Part shown: positions 1-6,600 of the stretch, in pieces
Layout: each line of letters starts with the position of its first letter
How positions within the stretch are numbered: position 1 is the stretch's first letter
Source: Stramenopiles sp. TOSAG23-6
Lineage: Eukaryota; Sar
Direction of reading: 5' to 3'
DNA: 11,284 nucleotides
NCBI GenBank assembly: GCA_900128565.1
Contig: LT636272.1
Location: 1-11,284 of the forward strand
The notes under the pieces: model-generated
The model's input: only the letters and a program-made list of their open reading frames with translations
The model's database searches: none
Told to the model about the DNA's origin: nothing
Program-made: the position numbers and the translations under genes

Positions 1-56
1 ATTTTGTACCTAACAAATTTTAGTTTTTTTTTTTGAAATATTTTTCCAAAATACAC
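1..56 (+). mobile_element. 3' end of an introner-like intron, cut by the window edge
   Basis: The stretch carries the conserved right half of the intron family: the core TTTGTACCTAAC, a TTTTAG followed by a T tract, then GAAATATTTTTCC and ATACAC before an exon G. The last base differs from the usual ATACAT. It shows that a plus-strand gene enters the window from the left. The donor end lies outside the window. Confidence 0.8.
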
Positions 57-561
57 GGATGTCTTTTGTATGTTGGCTAGTGCTATATTTTCAAAATTTG
101 TAGTATCTCCTCTAATTGATGGTGATTGTACGTTTTTTTATTTTAATTTGAAATTAAGTTTTGTTTTTCGTAAAAATTGTTTTGTACATATAGTAGTGGA
201 TAGCTAATATATATATATATATAGTGTTTTTTTATACGTATAACTATTAATAATGCTTTTTAAATGTATTGTTGTTTTTGGTGTACCTCCAATACTCAAC
301 TCTGATGGGTTCTATGATTTGAATTATTCTAAATAATGATTTAGATGATAAATACCTAACAAAAAAAACGAATTTCTATTTTCTTCACATATTTTATGGG
401 GTTGGTCTATCGTCTTTATCATTTGTAGTGGCTGTACATTTATCGGTGCATTTTCTACTGCATGTGTCCAATACGAATGTTTTCGGATTTCTGATAATAA
501 ATCAAAACCTCCTACATATTTTTGGAATGTACTAAAAAATTACAAAAATAATGATGGATAA
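57..561 (+). CDS. C-terminal end of a multi-pass membrane protein, possibly an MFS-type transporter (partial, two exons)
   Basis: Two exons, 57-127 and 398-561, join across a 270-base intron when the family rule GT...AT|G is used (T127 joined to G398 restores a TGG codon). The joined peptide has a hydrophobic helix (ASAIFSKFVVSPLIDGD), a WGW turn, a second strong membrane helix (SIVFIICSGCTFIGAFSTA) and a polar tail ending KNYKNNDG before TAA at 559-561. A helix, a short acidic/Gly loop, a GW and a final helix resemble the last two helices of major facilitator transporters. That is an inference from pattern, and the substrate cannot be told. Two overlapping AATAAA motifs lie at 577-586. The N-terminal part is outside the window. 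The main uncertainty is the long intron; a second frame is also open over 398-540 but reads less like protein. Confidence 0.5.
128..397 (+). mobile_element. long, degenerate introner-like intron (270 bases)
   Basis: It begins GTACGTTTTTTT, as other family members do. It contains a TACCTAAC core at about 350-357 and ends TTTTAT before an exon G. Removal restores an open frame in the transporter-like gene. It is longer than its relatives and includes a TA dinucleotide run around 207-222. The usual GAAATATTTTTCC block is not recognisable, so it may be old or may hold an inserted segment. A 26-codon stretch starting at ATG 253 is open but has no supported splice borders and is treated as intronic. 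Confidence 0.45.
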
Positions 562-690
562 AAATAGTACAAAAATAATAAATAAAAACGTGAATAAGTA
601 ACATTTTATTTTGTGTTTACAAGATTCGAAAAAACAAATGTATAAAAAAAATGGTAGAGAATGTCAAGCTCATTTCTTCTGAAATCTTGT
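562..690. other. short convergent intergenic stretch
   Basis: AT-rich DNA between the stop of the transporter-like gene and the stop of the small minus-strand frame. It holds two overlapping AATAAA motifs at 577-586. No gene, hairpin terminator or introner core was seen. Confidence 0.5.
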
Positions 691-858
691 TTATTTCTTG
701 TTGTATGCATTACATGCTGGGTTAAATGGATCATTCGTAGCTAGATCTAGATCGAGCACGAAAATCTGGGTCTTGATGAAACCAGTACCGGGATCACTCA
801 GTCTCGCTCTTGAGATCAATCGAGATGATCTGAAATATTTGCGAAATATTTGTCTCAT
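691..858 (-). CDS. possible 55-aa protein with arginine-rich N-terminus
   Basis: A minus-strand frame runs from ATG (858-856) to TAA (693-691), 55 codons. The N-terminal 20 residues are basic and free of acids (MRQIFRKYFRSSRLISRARL), as in a mitochondrial presequence. A short hydrophobic strand (IFVLDLDL) and a polar end (DPFNPACNAYNKK) follow. This region is clearly richer in G and C than the flanking intergenic DNA, which suggests constraint. It diverges from zeta-COP across only 80 bases, an arrangement common in compact genomes. I do not recognise the family. A 70-codon frame on the opposite strand (698-910) covers the same DNA and could instead be a zeta-COP leader frame; the minus-strand peptide looks more protein-like. 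The product could also be the last exon of something longer. Confidence 0.4.
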   Translation of the reverse strand: MRQIFRKYFRSSRLISRARLSDPGTGFIKTQIFVLDLDLATNDPFNPACNAYNKK

Positions 859-938
859 CTCTCGAAATCGGAAAAAATTATTGTCTCAAAACAATACAAT
901 AGAGAGGTAGTAGGTATATTAATAATAACTAGACAACA
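859..938. promoter_or_regulatory. short divergent leader/promoter region of zeta-COP and the small minus-strand frame
   Basis: Eighty AT-rich bases separate the two start codons. The zeta-COP start sits in the context ACAACAATGG, with a purine at -3 and G at +4, favourable for eukaryotic initiation. No TATA box at a convincing distance could be assigned. Confidence 0.35.
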
Positions 939-1445
939 ATGGCGGCTCGTGCAGTTAGCGCAGCTATAATTTTAGATTCTGAAGGTGGTCGTATTTGTTC
1001 TAAATATTATTCTCATGAATTGAAAAACAGTGAAGCGAAGCAGAGAGATTTTGAGAAGAAGCTGTACGCTAAAACCATGAACTCGAACGCCCTCATGGAC
1101 GCGGATGTGGTAATGTTAGGTGATAACGTGGTCGTTTTTCGTAGTACAATAGACTGTTTCATATATATTGTAGGACCAGCTTCGGCAAATGAGCTAGTAT
1201 TGTGTAGTGTTTTGGATGGCCTTTATGACGCAGTATCTATTTTACTCAAAGGTCAAGTAGAAAAACGTGTTATATTTGACCATCTATCGTGGATAATTCT
1301 TGCCATGGACGAACTTGTTGACGCTGGTATTATTCTAGAGGTTGATCCTCAGTGCATCGCTAATCGTGTGCAAATGAAATCATGTGATAACGAAATTTAT
1401 CACCATGGTATGGAGAGAAATAACAGTTGGGCAGGAGGAAATTAG
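939..1445 (+). CDS. COPZ: coatomer subunit zeta (zeta-COP)
   Basis: A single exon of 168 codons encodes the small longin-fold subunit of the COPI coat. It pairs with gamma-COP in the F-subcomplex on vesicles moving between Golgi and ER. Family hallmarks appear in order: AIILDSEGGRICSKYY at the first strands (about residues 9-24), FEKKLYAKT (38-46), VVVFRSTIDCFIYIVG (64-79), the ENEL-like ANELVLCSVLDGLYDA (83-98), VEKR (106-109), and the near-invariant DELVDAGIILEVDP (128-141). The length matches zeta-COP proteins of about 170-200 residues, though the C-terminal tail after 150 is short and divergent. The start is fixed by the stop-rich leader and good ATG context. The gene has no introner and no telomere-like tract, unlike its neighbours, fitting stronger constraint. 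Identification is confident. Confidence 0.93.
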   Translation: MAARAVSAAIILDSEGGRICSKYYSHELKNSEAKQRDFEKKLYAKTMNSNALMDADVVMLGDNVVVFRSTIDCFIYIVGPASANELVLCSVLDGLYDAVSILLKGQVEKRVIFDHLSWIILAMDELVDAGIILEVDPQCIANRVQMKSCDNEIYHHGMERNNSWAGGN

Positions 1446-1576
1446 AAATTGAAAAGTACACCAAAATACCAAGTGAAAGACTGGACGGTGCAGTTTCTTC
1501 CATAAAAAATACAATAATAACATGAATTCATTCAAAGCATTTTCTTAATACTCTCATATTTATATATATATATATA
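1446..1576. other. convergent intergenic region with a TA run
   Basis: This separates the 3' ends of zeta-COP and the minus-strand COA1-like gene. It contains a TA dinucleotide run at about 1560-1577 that reaches the minus-strand stop codon, plus A-rich stretches. No other feature was seen. Confidence 0.5.
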
Positions 1577-3293
1577 TCAACGCTTAGTGGTACCGCGATT
1601 TGATAATTCCACAAATGCGTTGTTTTTGGTTTTCTCCAATTTTTCTGCATTTCTAGCAGTATTAAAAGAAAATAATCCAATTTTTGCACTTTCATCACGC
1701 TCCAAAGTAGCATATGTCCCTGATGTTTTTTTCTGCTCATCATGTGTATTCGAATCATTACCAACCACTGATATTCTTGCGTTGTATGGAATATTATCCA
1801 ATTCTTGTTGTGTGCATGGAAAATCAAGCTCTACATGAGTACCCTCATTGGATTCAAGAGATAAATAAGTAAACTGCCAAGGAGTTGAACTATTGAGATT
1901 TTTGTTTTCTTCATGACGAACAGCATGTACAGTTACTTTGGCTCGTTTTCCACCTAAACAATCTTTAGCTTCTTTAGGGTTAGGGTTAGGGCCCAGACAT
2001 TCAAATCTAAAATTAGCAAACGTGTTTTCAATTTTTCCGCCTAAAAATCGACCACCACTAATTTCTCCTCCTAAAGCATTTTGCGCAGTCTTATTGCGTT
2101 GAATAGTTCTAAGTGCCAAATCCCTTATGTCGATGGACTTACGTACATGTATTGTCAAAAATATTTCATATATTGAAAATTCGTTAGATATATTACAAAA
2201 TGTTCCATGAAAAAAAAAATTAAATTCATTATGAAAATATATACATCTCAAAAAAAATTCTTAGGTACAAATTTTCGTACGGAAAAAAAAAGGTAAAAAA
2301 AATATGATAAAAACGTACTCTATATCGTCGATGACCAAAAATACCAAGACTAAAAAGACCCAAAGTAATTGAAATTATCAATAAATTATCACTTTGGGGT
2401 AAATATTCATAAACTGTACTAAAATAATTCTTTTTCTTTGACGAAAATTCGTCAAGTCCGGAATTTTGTATACAAATCGACTGCAAAGAGATTTTCAAAC
2501 CTTTACTAGTTTCAGGTACCAGTTGAACTATTCTAGGGTTAGGGTTACTAGACTGAAATGTATCTGAGGTTTGCGATAATTGAGTATTTTCCCCAATAGT
2601 TTTATCGCTTTTTTTGCTTGAATTTTTTAATGCAATTGGTGTCACGTTTAATTTCTGTATCAGACAATGAGTAGGGTGTACAACTAACGTAGCCTTTTTT
2701 TTGTACGTACCAAATTCCGTACCTGATGTCAACAATTCACGTTTTTCAGACATATTGTTTTGAGTTTTTTGAGTTTTTTGAGTTTTTTGAGTTTCTAGAC
2801 AATTTTCATGGACACTACTATCAATATTTGATTTATCTGTAGCATTTATTTCCGAGTCTTTACTACCTTCATTTTTACTTTCATCTAAAAGAAGCGAAAG
2901 TAACTCTACTTTAGCTGTACCACGATTTCCTGTTATGAAAAACGTTGCATCAAGAAACGCATCCTCCAATCCAACTTTACAAATATTTTGTGTCCCTGAA
3001 ACGCGACTCGATATACACATATCTGAACCAACTAATTCTTTGACTTCATCAGAAGACGATAACACATGAAATGCGGGGGAAAAGGCTTGATTCTTTTGTA
3101 AAGACTTGTCCAACAAGTACTTCGATGTCTGATATGTCAAAAAGCTCATGGTCGTGACACCTCCGATTAGGCCAAGCAGTCCGTAGTTGACACGTCGTGG
3201 TACGCTTGACTCTGTTGTCGAGACGTTTGTAATCTGGCGTATGTAGTATGGTATATGTATCATAGAACTACGACTTCTATACAATACATGCAT
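1577..3293 (-). CDS. predicted mitochondrial inner-membrane protein with two COA1/TIM21-like domains (two exons, 514 aa)
   Basis: Exon 1 (3293-2319) and exon 2 (2146-1577) join in frame after removal of one 172-base introner. Residues 1-34 are basic and hydroxylated, like a mitochondrial presequence. Residues 37-55 (YGLLGLIGGVTTMSFLTYQ) form a membrane segment. Residues 77-139 read like a COA1/TIM21 start: DEVKELVGSDM, then FITGNRGTAKVELLS. A low-complexity insert with QKT repeats follows (about 140-200). A second membrane segment spans 303-320. Residues 328-432 form a second such domain: TIQRNKTAQNALGGEI, FRFECLG, GGKRAKVTVHAVR, W415, then LSLESNEGTHVEL. COA1 and TIM21 proteins act in the mitochondrial inner membrane in complex IV assembly and protein import. 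The tandem arrangement and the domain call are my inference from motif order. Telomere-like tracts encode NPNP at 250-253 and 379-382. The gene is divergent from the coiled-coil gene. Confidence 0.6.
1974..1991. repeat. telomere-like tract, three perfect TTAGGG units in an exon
   Basis: Three exact TTAGGG units on the plus strand are read on the minus strand as part of PNPNP (residues about 378-382). They fall between the conserved Gly and the GGKRAKVTV strand of the second COA1-like domain. A short imperfect echo of the flank, CLG before and CLGG after, suggests the insertion came with duplicated flanking sequence. Confidence 0.85.
2147..2318 (-). mobile_element. introner-like intron in the COA1-like gene (172 bases)
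   Basis: Read on the minus strand it begins GTACGTTTTTATC, contains TTTGTACCTAAG and a second, decayed TATCTAACGAATTTTC core, and ends GAAATATTTTTGAC...ATACAT before exon G. The six-base palindrome GTACGT occurs at both ends (2313-2318 and 2141-2146). Its length is not a multiple of three, yet removal joins the two reading frames exactly, which supports the borders. Confidence 0.85.
2534..2547. repeat. telomere-like tract (TAGGG TTAGGG TTA) in an exon
   Basis: A little over two TTAGGG units lie in exon 1 of the COA1-like gene and are read on the minus strand as SNPNPR (residues about 249-254), in the loop before the second membrane segment. No flanking direct repeat was seen. Confidence 0.75.
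2762..2794 (-). repeat. 9-base minisatellite encoding Gln-Lys-Thr repeats
   Basis: Three exact copies and one partial copy of GAGTTTTTT (plus strand) give TQKTQKTQKTQ at about residues 168-179 of the COA1-like protein. They lie in the low-complexity stretch between the domains, so length changes there should be tolerated. Confidence 0.85.
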
Positions 3294-3653
3294 CTTGGAA
3301 TACTAGGGCTCCGGATTTAGTAATTTACACTGTACTTTTCTAAAAGTTCGTTCATCTCTTCTGGAGTCTGAGTGAGTGAGTCACTTGTCACAACACCAAA
3401 AACAACACGTGTCATCAAGAGTAATTTTTAGCGCCTAAAAATCAAAATTTTCGCGGTTGTTTTTCTTTTTTTCATTTTTTTTTGAAAGACGAAAAAAAAC
3501 TTTAAACATCTAAAACATCATTAGTACAGCTGTTGTATCATCATTATCTTTGGATTAAAAAAAGAATTACTTTGTTTCTCCAGGGTTTACTTTCAACTGG
3601 TTTATAATCACTGTGTTTGACACATTTTAGCAGCACTTTTGCTGTAAAACTCA
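3294..3653. promoter_or_regulatory. divergent intergenic region between the COA1-like and coiled-coil genes
   Basis: 360 bases hold the two divergent promoters. I saw a near-palindrome TTTTTAGCGCCTAAAAA (about 3426-3442) and TTTTCGCGG (about 3449-3457), both resembling the E2F site TTTSSCGC. There are also an ACACGTGT palindrome (E-box type, about 3407-3414) and TGAGTCA (about 3376-3382). On the minus strand a 12-codon upstream frame (3355 to 3317) precedes the COA1-like start. A poly-T/A stretch lies at about 3465-3500. None of these is proven functional, and sites this short occur by chance. No introner core or RNA gene was seen. Confidence 0.35.
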
Positions 3654-6600
3654 ATGTCTGATCCAGAGGGATATCAAATACCTCCAGCTGTCTCTGTCAG
3701 CAATGACGTTAGTCAATCAACTCCTCGTACATCTCTATCTGTCGTCACAAAAACACATACAAAAAAAGAATCAGGTATACCAAATGATTTATATGAAGGT
3801 GGGACGCAAATCGAGTCTGTAATATCTCCTATATCAAATGCTTCATCGGAATGCGCTTCTTTACGTCAACAAGTAGTTCAATTATCTAAATGTGCGGAAG
3901 AAAACTCTATAGAGAATTTCTTACCTGATGAAACTCCGTTTGCTGAGTCTCTCCCACCTCGGCCAATAGCGCGCGAAAATCAGCATCGTATAGAATTATT
4001 GAAGCGAGCTCGCCGAATGGAACACGATAATGAACGACGCGAGCGTGAAAAGATAAAAGCAAATAACAAGCTACGTCAAAAAACTTTGGAGAAAATAAAC
4101 GAAAGTCAAGAAAAAAAATTAGGGTTAGAGTTTCCACAAAGTCTTCGAGATAAAGAGCAATTTGATGAATTAATGAATTTAAAAACGGATGAAATTTTAT
4201 CTCGATCAAATAAGCAAACAAAATTTAGATTAGATGAAAATGAAATTTTAGTTGGAAAAAATAGTTATATATCTACTACTACGGGTAAAACATCCGAAAA
4301 ATGTATAAACCCTAACCCTAGTAACCCGAGTGAAGGTCAAATCACAAACAATGACACTCAGAACATTCAAAATTCGTTACGTTCGAAAACCATAGGAGGA
4401 TTAGCAACAGATGTTCATTCAAATGTTCATTCAAATGTTCATTCAAATGTTCATTCAAAATCAAATAATAGACCTAACCTTGGGAAGGATTACTCCTTAG
4501 ATAACAATACACAGTATTCAATGCGTGAACGAAAAAACACGAAATCTATACAAAACAAAATCGAACATAGCACAACAAAAAGTAACGATAATTGTACTGT
4601 CCAGAAAACTTCAAAAACTCCAAAAGTGAATAATGTAGAAATCATTCGGGCACAAAAAGCAGCATTGGAGCTAGCTAAGTATAGTATGGCGCAAAATCAA
4701 TTAAAAATTAGAAAATTGGCGATGGAAAGAAAACAAAAAAGTCGTATGTTTTTTTTTCAATTTCGAATTTATTTTTCATACAAAATTTTGTACCTAACCA
4801 TATTTTTTTTTTTCGAAAATTCTTTACCTAACAATTTTTCTTTTTTGATTTTTTTCAAAAATATATGTGATCTGGCAATAAGACTTAGGGAACAAACATT
4901 ACAGCCAAGACTACCAAAAAGAAAACGAAAATCTAAAGAAATTAATAAAAATATAAAATCAACATTATCAAAAAGTAGTTCAAAAAATAGAAATTTCGCA
5001 GCTTCTTTTCCAAAATCTAAAAATACAAAAACATCAAAATCAAAGCCAACAGTGTTAAAAATAAAAAATAGTACAAAACATCATGAAATAAATCATCCAA
5101 AAAATACAAAACATCAAAACAATCAAAATCATAACCCTAATCCAAAAAATACAAAACATCAAGACAATCTTATTTTGAAACAATCAAATTCTGCGACTGA
5201 AAAAAAAGTGAAAAAGAAATCGACCAAATCGACCAAACCAAAAAAGAAGATTGCGTATAAAGAATTAAAAAGGAGACGACAAAATGTCAATTCTTTAGGT
5301 AAGAAATTTCCTACGAATTTAATTTCGAATGATAAAAATTTGGATGATTCTCATACGAGTAAAAAAATAGAGCAAGCCATAAATAGAACATGTACGTTTG
5401 CACCATGAATTTCAATTTTTTTTTTTTTTGATACGGAATTTTGTACCTAAATGTTTTTTTTTTTTGAGTTTTTGAGTTTTTTATTCAATACGTTTTCACT
5501 ATAAAATGTCAAATTTTTTTTTTAGAAAATTTTGAACCCCAAACACATTTTATTTTTACTAAAAAAGAAAAAGAAAAAAAATATATTTTTTCACAATACA
5601 TGGTTGGATGGTTTAGAAACTTCTATAATGAACAAAATATTACCTTTACAAATTCAAAAAGAGAATAACAAAAATAACAAAAATAATACATCTAAAAAAG
5701 AAAAAAATACTAATTTTCACACTCGTAAAAATACAATTGAAAAAAGTTTAGAAATATCATCTGGAAAGCCAAAGAATACAAAATCAGAGTCAGAAAAAAT
5801 AGAAAAACGTAAAAAATTAGTTGCATATATGGCGCGAAAAAAGAAAGAAATGAAATTAAAAATTAAAGCAGAAAAACAAAAGTTTGAAAATGAGAAAAAG
5901 TCAAAAGAAGAGAGACTTCTTGGAGTACGGGAAAATGCTTTAAAAGCATATCAAACTATGAAAGTGAAAAAGATGTATGTTTTATTTTTTTTTTCAATTT
6001 TGAATTATTTTTTTTCAAAAAAAATTTGTACCTAACAAAATTTTTTAGTTTTTTTTTTGAAATATTTTTCCAAAATACATGCCACTGCTAAAGAAAAGAG
6101 AAACGAATCGCAAATCCCGCAAAGCATTGAGTATTACTAAAAATGGATCGAAAATGAGATACAATTCGCATTCAAGTAATTTTGGTACAACAAAAAATGT
6201 TCAAAAACAAAAAATGTTCAAAAATGAAAAAATAAAAAGTACGATAAATTTTCAAATGGACAAGAATTTAAATTCGACCGATGCATCGAATATAGTAAAG
6301 CATACTAAAACTTCTAGTACATCAATACATCAAAATCAGTCGTCAAGTAGTATTCAAATGCTCAAAATCAAAGAAAAAAAGAGTAATAAAAAAAAGAATA
6401 ATATAGTCAAAAAAAGTTCCACTTGTATTAAAACATCTAAAATACCTAAAAAAACTCATAAAAATAAATCTACTTTTGAAAATGGAACCCAACAAATTCG
6501 AAATTTATCAGGTGTTGTGAAAAAAACTCAAATATCTCAAGATTCAAGTTCAAATTTGCAAATGAAAACTAAACTAACTTTGTTAAATACTAAGAATACT

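Noticed and set aside
253-336. Short plus-strand frame beginning MLFKCIVVFGVPP
   Set aside because: It is open but ends at a stop and has no splice borders of the family type. Joining 127 to 398 directly restores the frame, so I treat it as intronic.
398-540. Alternative open frame (GVGLSSLSFVV...) over the last exon of the transporter-like gene
   Set aside because: It needs a different upstream exon and ends with a less natural composition. The other frame joins to exon 57-127 by the family rule.
698-910. 70-codon plus-strand frame upstream of zeta-COP
   Set aside because: Its peptide has no recognisable pattern and overlaps a more protein-like minus-strand frame. At most it is a leader frame of zeta-COP.
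1560-1577. TA run as a centromere, origin or transposon end
   Set aside because: A simple dinucleotide run of this length is common in AT-rich intergenic DNA and has no associated structure.
4413-4460. CRISPR-like repeat array
   Set aside because: The 12-base units are directly adjacent, without spacers, and lie in a coding frame.
4744-4866. In-frame Phe-rich segment read as part of the protein
   Set aside because: It matches the intron family in donor, core and end. Similar segments elsewhere are not multiples of three or contain stops, so it is better read as an intron that happens to be open.
6036-6050. TTTTTTAG within introners as the true 3' splice site
   Set aside because: Its use would add a T tract, a TGA in frame and the conserved GAAATATTTTTCC block to the mRNA, and one spliceable member lacks this AG.
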